Positions 16,670 to 25,679 of a stretch of DNA of 64,000 nucleotides are shown in pieces. Position 1 is the first letter of the stretch; the number at the start of each line of letters is the position of its first letter. The translations under genes were made by a program, and so were the position numbers. The notes under the pieces are model-generated. The model was not told the DNA's origin, searched no databases, and was given only the letters and a program-made list of their open reading frames with translations. Location of the stretch: the NCBI RefSeq assembly GCF_014529985.1, contig NZ_JACVMU010000003.1, positions 124,001 through 188,000 of the forward strand, written 5' to 3'. Origin of the DNA: Leucobacter sp. cx-42. GTDB lineage: Bacteria > Actinomycetota > Actinomycetes > Actinomycetales > Microbacteriaceae.

Positions 16670-18514
16670 CTAACCAATGCGGCGCCTACGCGCGGTTACC
16701 AGCAGCCCCAACGCGAGCAGAACACAAGCTCCACCCCCGAGCGCAATCAACAACGGGGTCGCCTCACTACCGGTGTTTGCCAGAGCACCACCGCTTCCAG
16801 CATTCGCGCCGTTCTCACCGTTCACACCAGGCTTCTCGCCCTCAGGTTCTTGACCTTCAACTTCAGGACTATCTGTCCCATCGACTACGACGGTGATGGT
16901 TTCAGTAAGCCCTCCAACGGTCGCTGAGACCTCACGTTCACCTGGACCCACGAAGGTAATCTCGTTGCCCTCTGCGGTGTCGGCCGCGTTCGTTGATGAG
17001 AACGTCGCGTAACCAGTGACATCATCGATCTCGGCCGGGGCAGCGGCAACCGCTGCGACGGCATCGGAGTTCTTTCCCTGCGCCGCCGCGCCGAGCCCGA
17101 CGACGGTGAACGCAACCGTTTCACCGTCTGCAGCGACACCATCCTCGGTAGCGACGGGCTGGTCGATACGGAGCTGATGAATTGTAGACGCAACCGAGAC
17201 TTCCAGTTCACCTACCTTGGTGGAGTCCTCATTCAAGGTAGCAGTCATCGTCTGCGTCGTCGTGAGACCAGCGTTGTTGTAATCAGTGGGGAACTCAACG
17301 GCTGAACCATCCTGCTCAACACCACCGAGCGTCAACGTGACCTCATTGGTGACGTCGTCCACTACATTCCCAAGAGCGTCAACGGAGGTAACGGCGTAAT
17401 CGTGCGTCGAGCCTTCAATAACGCTGTCTGCACCAAGAATCTTGAGACCAGAAATGTACTTCGTGGCCTGTGTTTTGTAGCCTTTCCAGAGCGGCTCAGT
17501 AAAGACCTTTGTGGGGTCTTCATCAGCCAGGTACTCGCCCGGGAACGTAATCACTACGTCTTGAGTTTTTCCAAATGCACCGTTGGTGTGAGCATCACTG
17601 CCATCTGCAAATGTCTTCGGAGCAGGGCCGAGAAATCGCACTTCAGTGAGCGTGTGCTCGTAGGTGTCAGACTTATATCCAAATGCCCGGGTCATGATTG
17701 AACTGACTCGAGGTGGAATTGTGACCGAGGTAAGCGGATTGTGGGCAAACGCGGAGTCACTGATTCCGACAAGCGTTTCAGGGAGATCGATGCTCGTGAG
17801 CTTGTTGCTCGAGAATGCACCCGTTCTGATGGTCGTCATATCGACTGGCAGATTTATCTCAGTCAGCTGATTGCCAGAGAATGCGTAAGCACCGATCGAG
17901 ACGTCTCGCTCGGGCAGGTCGAGCAATTCCAACTGGCCGTTGTAGAACGCCATGTCACCAATGCTCGTGACCGACTCCGGAAGCTCTACCGAGGTCAGCT
18001 TGGTGCTATTAAACGCATACTCACCGATGCTCTCGAGACCGCTGGGAAATATCGCAGTTTCCAACGGCGTCGTGCCAAACGCGTAACTCCCGATACTTGT
18101 CACGCCCTCGGGAATCACCACATTCGTGAGCTTGCTGTTCGAAAACGCATTCGCCCCGATACTCACAACCCCCTCTGGAATTTCTACAGAAGTGATGGGC
18201 TGATAGTTAAAGGCTGGCCCGATGGTTGTCACCGGGTACGTCTCGCCCCCGACAACCACTTCCCCCGGAATCTCGACCGAAGGCCCGCTCCGTGAAGCGT
18301 CATACCGGGTTGCCGTGGCCCCTGCCGCTGGCTCCTCATCATTAATGGTGAACGTGATCCCGCTCACGGGGTCGAGCTGTTCCACGACTGCAGCGTGAGC
18401 TGGGGAGCTGAGCCCAAAGGTCACCTGAATCGAGAGGGCGGCAACCGCGCCGAGGGCAAGCCCCGCATGCGTGCGTTCACGGGTGCTACACCGTCGACTG
18501 TTACTCATTTTCAT
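16670..18514 (-). CDS. Wall-anchored leucine-rich-repeat (LRR_5/BspA-like) surface protein
   Basis: 614 residues. An N-terminal signal peptide (basic start, hydrophobic core, cut near SPAHA-AVV) is followed by about nine BspA-type repeats over residues ~85-310, with the recurring pattern SVEIPEGVVSIGANAFSN / LTSVELPESVTSIGDMAF. A flat beta-sandwich-like region follows, then a Pro/Glu/Gly-rich spacer. The C-terminus has LANTG at ~578-582, a hydrophobic helix and RRRRIG, a sortase signal of the LAxTG type used by class E sortases. LRR_5 proteins of this kind act in adhesion in other bacteria; the role here is inferred. It lies 33 bases downstream of the MucBP-like gene and is likely cotranscribed. 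Confidence 0.85.
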   Translation of the reverse strand: MKMSNSRRCSTRERTHAGLALGAVAALSIQVTFGLSSPAHAAVVEQLDPVSGITFTINDEEPAAGATATRYDASRSGPSVEIPGEVVVGGETYPVTTIGPAFNYQPITSVEIPEGVVSIGANAFSNSKLTNVVIPEGVTSIGSYAFGTTPLETAIFPSGLESIGEYAFNSTKLTSVELPESVTSIGDMAFYNGQLELLDLPERDVSIGAYAFSGNQLTEINLPVDMTTIRTGAFSSNKLTSIDLPETLVGISDSAFAHNPLTSVTIPPRVSSIMTRAFGYKSDTYEHTLTEVRFLGPAPKTFADGSDAHTNGAFGKTQDVVITFPGEYLADEDPTKVFTEPLWKGYKTQATKYISGLKILGADSVIEGSTHDYAVTSVDALGNVVDDVTNEVTLTLGGVEQDGSAVEFPTDYNNAGLTTTQTMTATLNEDSTKVGELEVSVASTIHQLRIDQPVATEDGVAADGETVAFTVVGLGAAAQGKNSDAVAAVAAAPAEIDDVTGYATFSSTNAADTAEGNEITFVGPGEREVSATVGGLTETITVVVDGTDSPEVEGQEPEGEKPGVNGENGANAGSGGALANTGSEATPLLIALGGGACVLLALGLLVTARRRRIG

Positions 18515-18547
18515 TACTGTGCTTTCTGTGTTTCAGATCTCAAATGT

Positions 18548-20638
18548 TCACGAACGCGAATGGCGGCGGATCATGAACGCTGACCCTGCTGCGAGTAGCG
18601 CCAATGCGCCAAGCCCTGCACCAAGCAGCGAGCTGCCACCGGTGTACGCGAGTGCTGCGCCAGTCACGGGAGTTTTGGTGCCGGGCGCTGTTGTACCACT
18701 GCCGGGAGTCTCTTCGCCCCCAGTTCCCGGGGTCTCAGCATCTGTCACCACGACGTACTCGAATGTCACTGTAGTCGTCTCGGTGTTAAAGACACCGGTC
18801 ACGCTGTTCGGTACCGCGTTCCTGGTTTCCTGAACGTCAACTGCGCTGACTGCGGAAAGCACGTACCCGGGAATATCGGGTGCGACTGCCGTGAAATCGG
18901 TGTTCCACCGGCCGCTCATACGATCCGCATCTCGAATCTGCTTGCCAGCGGTATCGACAAACTGCACGTCGACCGAAAAGTCGAGTGGCAGCACCACGTC
19001 AAGCACGGATGATTCATCGCCCGGCTTCACTACAAGCTCGCCCAGGTTCGCATCAACCGCGCGAACGGTTGCATTTGCCGCGGGGTGGGCGGGCACGTTG
19101 ACCGCGGGGAACGTGTGCGTTTCGTCAGGCTGCACCCATTCGGCTTCACCGGTATACAGGTCGATCATGCACGCGAAGTCTGCAGTCTGCGTTACCGGGT
19201 TGCTGGCTGCGTCGATGGCTGCACCGTCTTCAAAGCTGAAGCTCACCTCACGCGTAACGGCCTGTGTCCCACTCTGGGCAAGTTCCACGTAGGGCACATC
19301 GATGTAGTTCTGAGCACGGTAGGTGTCATAGACGATGTCGCCGTTCTCATCGCGCCAGTCTGGGAATGTCGCGAGTGTGCCGTCTGACAACTCGTCAAAC
19401 ACTCTGTTCCTCGCTTGGAAATAGGCGTAGTTGAAATCGGTATACACGTACGTGATTGGTTGTGACGCGCTTCCGGGAGCTTCCAGCGCATCGTACTGCT
19501 CGTTGATCGCCGCGATTGCCGCTTCTACGACGCTTGCACGATCATGCGCGCCGTCTCGAATACCTTCCAGAGGAGCCATAACCTCCGCTACGAGCGCTTG
19601 ATACTCCTCAAACTCGTATACCTCTTCTGGCGCATAGAATTCACCAGCTGCTTCATTGAAGTTCACGTCAAAGAACCAGTTATTCACAGAAAACTCGAAA
19701 AAGTTCTCATTGGTGAAGTCCCCAAGCGTGAATTCATGCACTCCAGGTTGCCCGACATCGATAACGAGCGACCGAGCGTCCGGATCGGCATCTACTACCA
19801 TGTCAGCGGCTTGCGCCATTGCTACATATTGCTGCAGCTGCCCTTGATATCCCCTGAGATAGTCAAGATCAACGCGTTTCACCCATGCAAGCGTGGCATC
19901 ATAGATCGCATTGTAGGTTCGTGTTTCAGCTTCTGCAGATGAGATCCCTGAAGCCACGAATCCGGCGTGTAACTCATCATAGATTTCAGGGATTGCCCCA
20001 CTCTCCACCCACATTTCGGTATCGATTTCCATGTAGGCGGAATGCAACTCCGGGAGTCCACCTATCAGCCTCAAACTCATTGCACGGACCAGATCGAGCC
20101 TCTGCTCGTGCGTCCACCCTCTCTGAATCTCCCAGAGTTTGTCTTCGCTATAGGCCTCGGCTATCGCACTCGTAAGATCCTGCTCGAACGCATAATAGGC
20201 GAGAAGTGCTTCACGAAGGATCTCGGAGGAAATGCCCCCGGCCGTTTCAGCTTGAGGCTCTGTGGCGGCAACAGCCGTCGCGTACTTTTCGAAAAGCATC
20301 GGTACAACATCCGTCAACACGTGCTTCGTTGCAGTTGGCGTCTCGCCGCCAAACAGCACGTCAACCTCAGTGATTGCCTCGGGGAGCGTTGTCGTGAGGT
20401 AGTCTTCCCGATACATGTGGAAGTACTCGTAGTCTTCATTTATTTCGGTTCGCGGTGCCTCATAGAACGAGCGTGTGACGCTTTCGCCGTTGTCTGGCAC
20501 ACATGCCGCAGCGAGATTCTGTGCGTTGTTTACCGGCTGCCCGTCAACTGCGACAGCATTCGCCGCCGTAGCGCCACCGAGTATGAGACCAGCAGTGAGC
20601 GCACTTGCGAGCGCTCCGTTCCAAAGTCGTTTCTTCAC
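18548..20638 (-). CDS. Wall-anchored surface protein with MucBP-like domain
   Basis: 696 residues from a GTG at 20638, chosen because GGGGAA lies eight bases upstream and the protein then starts with a normal signal peptide (MKKRLWNGALASALTAG, cut near ANA-VAV). Most of the chain is an unrecognised acidic, aromatic-rich region with long helices and many Tyr/Asp/Glu. Near residues 570-645 VDVQFVDTAGKQIRDADRMSG and a following PGYVLSAVSAV resemble a MucBP repeat, a mucin-binding module. The end has Thr/Pro/Gly linker, LAYTG at ~663-667, a hydrophobic helix and RRHSRS, again an LAxTG sortase signal. Its ribosome site lies just after the stop of the decayed LRR gene, so the three genes look like one operon. 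Confidence 0.8.
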   Translation of the reverse strand: MKKRLWNGALASALTAGLILGGATAANAVAVDGQPVNNAQNLAAACVPDNGESVTRSFYEAPRTEINEDYEYFHMYREDYLTTTLPEAITEVDVLFGGETPTATKHVLTDVVPMLFEKYATAVAATEPQAETAGGISSEILREALLAYYAFEQDLTSAIAEAYSEDKLWEIQRGWTHEQRLDLVRAMSLRLIGGLPELHSAYMEIDTEMWVESGAIPEIYDELHAGFVASGISSAEAETRTYNAIYDATLAWVKRVDLDYLRGYQGQLQQYVAMAQAADMVVDADPDARSLVIDVGQPGVHEFTLGDFTNENFFEFSVNNWFFDVNFNEAAGEFYAPEEVYEFEEYQALVAEVMAPLEGIRDGAHDRASVVEAAIAAINEQYDALEAPGSASQPITYVYTDFNYAYFQARNRVFDELSDGTLATFPDWRDENGDIVYDTYRAQNYIDVPYVELAQSGTQAVTREVSFSFEDGAAIDAASNPVTQTADFACMIDLYTGEAEWVQPDETHTFPAVNVPAHPAANATVRAVDANLGELVVKPGDESSVLDVVLPLDFSVDVQFVDTAGKQIRDADRMSGRWNTDFTAVAPDIPGYVLSAVSAVDVQETRNAVPNSVTGVFNTETTTVTFEYVVVTDAETPGTGGEETPGSGTTAPGTKTPVTGAALAYTGGSSLLGAGLGALALLAAGSAFMIRRHSRS

Positions 20639-20652
20639 GAGCGATTCCCCAT

Positions 20653-21441
20653 CTACATTGATTTTTGGCGAAGTTGAGTGCGAAAACATGCCAACCCCGC
20701 GGCGCCAGCGCGAACGCCGGCGAGCGAGAATCTGCCGGTGTTCGCGAGACAGGTGCCCCCGTTCCCCGCAGGCGTGGCCGGTTTCAACGTGGCAGGGTTA
20801 GTCGGCTCCGGCTCTGGCACAACGTCTTCGGGCTTACCGTCTTCAGTCACGACGATCGTCACGGTCCTGCCCAGCGAAGGCTGCCGATGATCCGCGCTCT
20901 TGAGGAGCCAGAACGCCTTCCCCCCAAAGGAGTCATGTTTGTCCGCAGAGTTGTCCGTAAAGACATTGCCCGTCATCTGCCAGACCGTGTTCGGCAGATT
21001 CGCTTCTGAAAGATTGTTGCGAACACAGGCCTCGTCACCCATGATCTGAATTCTTGGCGGCAGCTTGATGTCGGTCAGCTCGTTATCAGCGCACGTAAGG
21101 CGCTCAGTTTTCAAAACGTCGTCCGCGAGGTCAACGTATTCCAGCTTCCCGTGCAGAGACGTCATCATCCCGATGCGGGTCACTGTCTCGGGATGCTCAA
21201 CCGAGGCAAGGTCCTTCCCCGAGAAGGCGTAGTCATCGACCGTTGTAACGGGATATCCGACACCATCGACAGCGTGCTGCTCTGGAAGAGCAGCTGCCGG
21301 ATCCTCGGCTTTGCCGTACGCCGTCGCTGTTGCGCCCGCGGCGATTGTCGCTGTGCTGACAGGCACAGCGATTGCGCGAAAGGCCAATCTTGCGCGCAAT
21401 TCGTGCGCCAACTCACAGGCAAAGCCGGTGCTCTTGCTCAC
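20653..21441 (-). pseudogene. Decayed LRR_5-type surface protein
   Basis: An open frame of 262 residues from a GTG with AAGGG upstream, but it reads as a remnant of the LRR gene two places downstream. Shared landmarks are AAGATATAY against AAGATATRY, GYPVTTVDDYAF against TYPVTTIGPAF, and HPETVTRIG against IPEGVVSIG. Compared with the intact copy the signal-peptide region is shortened and run directly into AAGATAT, most repeats are missing, and repeat consensus positions are lost. The anchor keeps LANTG but the following helix is broken (SLAGVRAGAAGLACFRTQLRQKSM), with no proper basic tail. It may still be translated, but surface anchoring is doubtful. Alternatively it is a short diverged paralogue. 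Confidence 0.6.
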
Positions 21442-21715
21442 TGTTTGCCCTTCGTGCTTCAAAGATTCACTCACGTTCGAATTCCACGAGACTGGACGAC
21501 GAATCCAGCACCGGTTTCCGAGGCGCCAGTGCCACGGGGCGTTCAAACACCTTCCAAGCTGAATTATGGCCTAGTTCAGGCAAAAACAACAGGAAAAATA
21601 TAGGCGTCACATATTCATCGGCGAGTCCCCTCCGCCCAGGTGGTATTCGCCTGAACACGCGATAATAGAACTTCCACCGACAGAGTCGGCTGACCCCCAC
21701 ACCAGGAGTTCTCTG

Positions 21716-22564
21716 ATGCGTTCGGTTTTCGTCGCCATGTACCGCGTGCGTAGCGTGATTTTCGCTGCGTCAACCGTCGCCTTACTATGCCTCGCGTTCT
21801 TCGCACGATACTTCCCCGCAAACGTTGCCGAAACCATCACTATTGTTCTCGGCGGTCTTGGCTTCGGCGGCTGGGTACTCGCAGGTCTGCTGATGTTCAA
21901 TGGCGGATCCATGCGCCCGAGCCACTCATCTGTCACCGTCGCATCACCGGTACATGGGCGATGGCTCGCCATCAACAGTCCTGCCTCGCGCACGCCAAGC
22001 CACGGCACCCGCGCATACGGTCAGTCCCACGCGGTGGATCTCATCTTTGAGCCCGAGGGTTGGCAGCGCCCTGAATTCGGCAGTTGGCCTGGCATGCGCG
22101 AACCCGAAGATTACCGCGCATTTGGCCAGCCTGTACACGCAATGATCTCGGGAACCGTGGTGCGCGCATCCGATTGGCGCCGCGATCATAAGTCCCGCAC
22201 CAACTCAGTCACGTTCTTGTATCTCATGGCCGAAGGAACGGTTCGTGAGCTCGGCGGCCCGGGGTTCGTCGTGGGGAACCACGTCGTGATCCGCGGTGAT
22301 GATGGCACGTATGCCGCGGTCGCCCATCTCCAGCGCGGATCGCTCCAAGTTCGCAAGGGGGATCGCATCGAAGCGGGCGACCACATCGCCAACTGCGGCA
22401 ACTCGGGCAACAGCTCGGAGCCCCACGTGCACGCCCAGCTTATGGATCGTGGTTCATTCTGGACCGGGCAGGGCATTCCCGTGGAGTTCGCACACATCGC
22501 TATTGATGACGGCGACGTTCTCGAGTCTGGGATGCCAAAGAACCAGCAGCACCTCACTCGCTGA
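21716..22564 (+). CDS. Membrane-anchored M23 (LytM-like) peptidase-domain protein
   Basis: 282 residues; ATG with AGGAG eight bases upstream. Two hydrophobic helices lie at ~14-33 and ~40-62. The remainder is an M23 domain: GQSHAVDL gives the first metal ligands (His105, Asp108), AVAHLQRGSLQVRKGDRIEAGD is the core, and HVHAQL gives the HxH pair (His237, His239). The key residues are present, so it could cleave peptide cross-links, although many M23 proteins act as scaffolds. The insert GSWPGMREPEDYRAFGQPVHA is typical of a subgroup found beside exporters. The divergent gene behind it is the decayed surface protein. Confidence 0.8.
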   Translation: MRSVFVAMYRVRSVIFAASTVALLCLAFFARYFPANVAETITIVLGGLGFGGWVLAGLLMFNGGSMRPSHSSVTVASPVHGRWLAINSPASRTPSHGTRAYGQSHAVDLIFEPEGWQRPEFGSWPGMREPEDYRAFGQPVHAMISGTVVRASDWRRDHKSRTNSVTFLYLMAEGTVRELGGPGFVVGNHVVIRGDDGTYAAVAHLQRGSLQVRKGDRIEAGDHIANCGNSGNSSEPHVHAQLMDRGSFWTGQGIPVEFAHIAIDDGDVLESGMPKNQQHLTR

Positions 22565-22568
22565 AACG

Positions 22569-23771
22569 CTATGCCCCAGAGAGCAGACTCACGGCCACGC
22601 CGCCAACTGCGCCAAGTATCACCACGATCCAAGGTGACGCCTTGGTGGTGAGCAGCAAGACCAGGCATCCCACCGCAAGCACTAGCGTTCCTATCGAGGT
22701 AATCCCGGCAGGCACGATTGGGTAAATGAGCGCCGCAGCCATGATGCCAACCACTGCCGCGTTTGCCCCACGCATTGCGCGTTGCGCGCGCTCGTTCGAG
22801 CGAACCCGCGTCCAGAACGGAAGCACACCGATGAGCAAGAGCATGCCCGGCAAGAAGACGGCGACCAGAGCGATCACTGCGCCGAGCACGCCCCCTGGTC
22901 CGACACTGGAAACGGCCCCAAGAAAACCGGCAAATGTGAAGAGCGGTCCAGGCATCGCCTGTGTCGCGCCGTACCCCGCAAGGAAATCTTGTGCGCTCAC
23001 CCACCCTGAGTCCACCACCCCTGCCTGGAGGAGTGGGAGTACCGTGTGTCCACCCCCAAACACCAACGCGCCAGCACGGTAAAACTCGCCGAACAGCGCG
23101 TAGGTAGTGCGTGGCGCAACGACCGCAACGACCGCGCCACCGGCAAGGACACCGCCGAAGATCGCGAGTGCCCACGCACCACCACGGCGCGAGATTCGTG
23201 TCGCGACAGGTGCCACAACCGTCGCCGGGGCGTTGCGGCACAGCAGCAGTCCGGCCAGTGCGCCCAAGGCTATGAGCAGTGCCTGACCCGGCACCCCAAA
23301 CAGCCCGAGCACCGACAGAACCGCTACGCCAAGGGCAATACCCACGCGTTGCAGATCAGGCGTCAGCGTGCGCGCCATCCCTACGACCGCGTGAGTGACG
23401 ACCGCGACGGCAACGGCTTTAAGCCCAAGTAGTAGACCAGCACCCACCGAGCCGCCGAACATGTTTGCGCCGTAGGCAAACGCCACGAGCACGGCCGCTG
23501 ACGGAAGCGTGAAGCCAAGAAAGGCCGCAATCGCGCCACCGAATCCTGCGCGCTGCAAGCCAATCGCGAACCCGACTTGGCTCGACGCTGGCCCGGGAAG
23601 GAACTGGCACAGGGCAACAAGATCCGCGTACTGCTCATCGGTCAGCCACCGTTTGCGGTCGACAAACTCAGTTCGGAAGTAGCCGAGATGCGCTGCGGGC
23701 CCACCGAACGAGGTCAGACCCAATTTCAGGAAGACACGAAAGACCTCCCAAACGGCACGAACGTCACGCAT
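22569..23771 (-). CDS. chrA: Chromate transporter family protein
   Basis: 400 residues. Both halves of the ChrA fold are present: the first begins FLKLGLTSFGGPAAHLGYF with RKRWLTDEQYADLVALCQFLPGP, and the second repeats the pattern with EFYRAGALVFGGGHTVLPLL and DFLAGYGATQAMPGPLF. Ten to twelve hydrophobic helices. ChrA proteins export chromate by exchange or proton coupling, but many bacterial members have unknown anion substrates. GGTGAG lies seven bases before the ATG. It starts 32 bases downstream of the SRPBCC gene and converges with the M23 gene with only four bases between the stops. Confidence 0.9.
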   Translation of the reverse strand: MRDVRAVWEVFRVFLKLGLTSFGGPAAHLGYFRTEFVDRKRWLTDEQYADLVALCQFLPGPASSQVGFAIGLQRAGFGGAIAAFLGFTLPSAAVLVAFAYGANMFGGSVGAGLLLGLKAVAVAVVTHAVVGMARTLTPDLQRVGIALGVAVLSVLGLFGVPGQALLIALGALAGLLLCRNAPATVVAPVATRISRRGGAWALAIFGGVLAGGAVVAVVAPRTTYALFGEFYRAGALVFGGGHTVLPLLQAGVVDSGWVSAQDFLAGYGATQAMPGPLFTFAGFLGAVSSVGPGGVLGAVIALVAVFLPGMLLLIGVLPFWTRVRSNERAQRAMRGANAAVVGIMAAALIYPIVPAGITSIGTLVLAVGCLVLLLTTKASPWIVVILGAVGGVAVSLLSGA

Positions 23772-23803
23772 GTTTGCTCACCCGAACCGTTCTTAACTGG
23801 TGG

Positions 23804-24298
23804 CTACTCGGCGATGAGCGCTTCGTATTCTTCCTGCAGGGCAGGGAAATACTGATCGAGCATCGGCTCCTCAGATTCTTCGGTCGCGGCTACGAGTAGG
23901 TCAAGGTAGTACTCCCAGCCCGGGCCGATCTCACCGATCTCTTCGTCACCGTTGAGGTGATGAATGAAGGTCAGTACCGAGTCAGAGCCATCCTCCTCGA
24001 GTAGCAGCTCGAGACGCCAGTTACCCGATTCGTTGTCAGAGGTGATCGCGAGACGGTGCGGAGCCTCGCACGCGTCGATCCGGAACCGCATCGACGGTTC
24101 CCCCGCTTCAAACCGCATGTGCACCTGCACAGCACCGCCCGGTCGTGCATCGCCCTCGAACGGACCGAACCAACGGTCGGTGAAATCGCGATCGGTGAGA
24201 TACTCCCACGCTTCCTCGGCTGGCAGTGCGAGGGAACGGAACAGCTGCAAATCATTTCCCCGGCTTGTTCGAACCAGGCGACCGCTCACATACGTCAT
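23804..24298 (-). CDS. SRPBCC (AHSA1/START-like) domain protein
   Basis: 164 residues starting MTYVSGRLVRTSRGNDLQL; the ATG at 24298 has GAGGT six bases ahead and is preferred over in-frame upstream codons. The chain has the AHSA1-type pattern: SLALPAEEAWEYLTDRDFTDRWFGPF for the first helix-turn, RPGGAVQVHMRFE, then SVLTFIHHL and a C-terminal helix with GPGWEYYLDLLVAA. Such proteins bind small hydrophobic ligands in a helix-grip cavity; no enzyme activity can be assigned. Probably cotranscribed with chrA downstream. Confidence 0.75.
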   Translation of the reverse strand: MTYVSGRLVRTSRGNDLQLFRSLALPAEEAWEYLTDRDFTDRWFGPFEGDARPGGAVQVHMRFEAGEPSMRFRIDACEAPHRLAITSDNESGNWRLELLLEEDGSDSVLTFIHHLNGDEEIGEIGPGWEYYLDLLVAATEESEEPMLDQYFPALQEEYEALIAE

Positions 24299-24428
24299 TT
24301 CTGACCTCATTCCCAACTGCCGCGCGCGATGCGCTGCGCTGTGTAGTTTATCCGGTCGGCCCGCACTCGTCGGGCGCGGATCACAGCTTCGCCATCCGCA
24401 CACTCAAACCCCGCACAACCTGCAACTA

Positions 24429-24464
24429 AACTTCGCCGCATCGAAGTTCGATTTGCGCCGCAAA
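24429..24464. promoter_or_regulatory. Two adjacent palindromes upstream of the VIT transporter
   Basis: AACTTCG and CGAAGTT flank six bases at 24429-24448, and TTTGC and GCAAA flank three bases at 24452-24464. They sit about 80-115 bases upstream of the VIT gene in a divergent promoter region and look like operator half-sites. A metal-responsive repressor site is a guess. Confidence 0.3.
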
Positions 24465-24545
24465 CGAGGTCAAAACACGGCTTCTCCCTCGCTCAAAATC
24501 GTTGCTACAGTTGGGTTTTTGAGCAGAAGGGAAGGTGAATAGATC

Positions 24546-25268
24546 GTGAGTGAGATCGACATTTCCCGTCCGCATGAGTGGGATCACACCCACTCGGATG
24601 TGTCTTCTGGGTGGCTTCGCGCGTCGGTGTTCGGCGCGATGGATGGACTCGTGTCAAACATTGGTTTGATCGCGGGTATCGCCGCGGCGGGCGCACACAG
24701 CTCCGTCGTGCTGCTCACCGGTGTCTCGGGCCTCATCGCGGGTGCGATTTCGATGGCCCTTGGCGAGTACACCTCGGTGCGCACGTCGAATGAACAGCTC
24801 GTGAAGGAGCTGCGCACCGAGCAGGCAGCGCATCAGCGCAACCCGGTTGGTGAGCAGGCAGAACTCGCGTCGCTCTTCGAACGTCTCGGCATGGAGCACC
24901 AGACCGCGTGTGATGCTGCCGAGCAGGTGCACGCGAACTCCGAGTCAGCGATCAAGGTGCATCTGTCGCAGGAGCTCGGCCTGAGCGTCGACGACCAGCC
25001 GTCACCCATGGTTGCCGCGGTCTCGTCGTTCCTGTCGTTCAGCGTCGGCGCGCTCATTCCGATCCTGCCGTACCTCTTCGGCTTCGGGAACCTGTGGCTC
25101 GCCCTCGTCTTCGGCGGCGCCGGCCTCATCGTCGCTGGCAGCCTCGCCGCGTTCACGACCGGTCGCAACTGGTTCGCCGGCGGCCTGCGTCAGCTCACGT
25201 TCGGTGGCGTCGCGGTGATCGCCACGTTCACGATTGGCAAACTCCTCGGGGTCGAAACGCCCATGTAG
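24546..25268 (+). CDS. VIT1/CCC1-family iron/manganese transporter
   Basis: 240 residues with a GTG start; AAGGTGAA lies upstream. The first helix carries SVFGAMDGLVSNIGLIAG, the signature of the family with its metal-binding Asp, and ISMALGEYTSVRTSNE follows in the second helix. A cytoplasmic loop of about 80 residues contains Glu and His residues (EQAELASLFERLGMEHQTA) where eukaryotic VIT1 binds metal. Three more helices complete the five-helix topology. Members store or export Fe2+ or Mn2+; the direction here is unknown. It stands alone with its own promoter region. Confidence 0.88.
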   Translation: MSEIDISRPHEWDHTHSDVSSGWLRASVFGAMDGLVSNIGLIAGIAAAGAHSSVVLLTGVSGLIAGAISMALGEYTSVRTSNEQLVKELRTEQAAHQRNPVGEQAELASLFERLGMEHQTACDAAEQVHANSESAIKVHLSQELGLSVDDQPSPMVAAVSSFLSFSVGALIPILPYLFGFGNLWLALVFGGAGLIVAGSLAAFTTGRNWFAGGLRQLTFGGVAVIATFTIGKLLGVETPM

Positions 25269-25331
25269 TTGGGCCACGGCATGTGGGGGCGGATCCGCCC
25301 ACTCGTGTCACCGCAAGCGCCGTACACAAAG

Positions 25332-25343
25332 TACCCTTGATAC
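25332..25343 (+). promoter_or_regulatory. -10 box of a leaderless transcript (ATL gene)
   Basis: TACCCT followed by six bases and the ATG at 25344. Confidence 0.5.
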
Positions 25344-25679
25344 ATGCCAAATCAGGAGCTTGTTGACGCCGTCCTTGACGTCGTCGAACGCATCCCTCCT
25401 GGCCGGGTCATGACGTACGGCGATGTTGGGATTGCGGTCGGGGTCGAAGCGCCCCGCGCGATCGGTCGTGTCATGGCGCTGTTTGGGCAGGCATCGCCCT
25501 GGTGGCGCGTGGTTCCCGCGAGCGGTCTGCCGCCGCAGGGCCACGAGCGACCGGCATTGCCCCACTACCTTGCGGAGGGCACGCCCCTCCGTCGGCCGGA
25601 GTCTGACGACTATCGCATCGCGCTGTCATCGGCTCGGCTCCCCTACACGCACGAAATTTACGCGGAGGTCGCCCTGTGA
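25344..25679 (+). CDS. Alkyltransferase-like protein (MGMT fold without the active cysteine)
   Basis: 111 residues. RIPPGRVMTYGDVGIAVGVEAPRAIGRVM is the DNA-binding domain of O6-alkylguanine transferases. At residues 52-55 the family's PCHR motif reads PWWR, so the methyl-accepting Cys is replaced by Trp, the hallmark of ATL proteins. These bind O6-alkylguanine lesions and hand them to nucleotide-excision repair. The length is that of the C-terminal domain alone. The next gene starts inside its stop codon, so the two are translationally coupled. The transcript is probably leaderless. Confidence 0.85.
   Translation: MPNQELVDAVLDVVERIPPGRVMTYGDVGIAVGVEAPRAIGRVMALFGQASPWWRVVPASGLPPQGHERPALPHYLAEGTPLRRPESDDYRIALSSARLPYTHEIYAEVAL

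Noticed and set aside
22186-23241. Minus-strand frame of ~350 codons overlapping the M23 gene and chrA
   Set aside because: Trp/Arg/Cys-rich nonsense composition; both overlapped genes have intact motifs.
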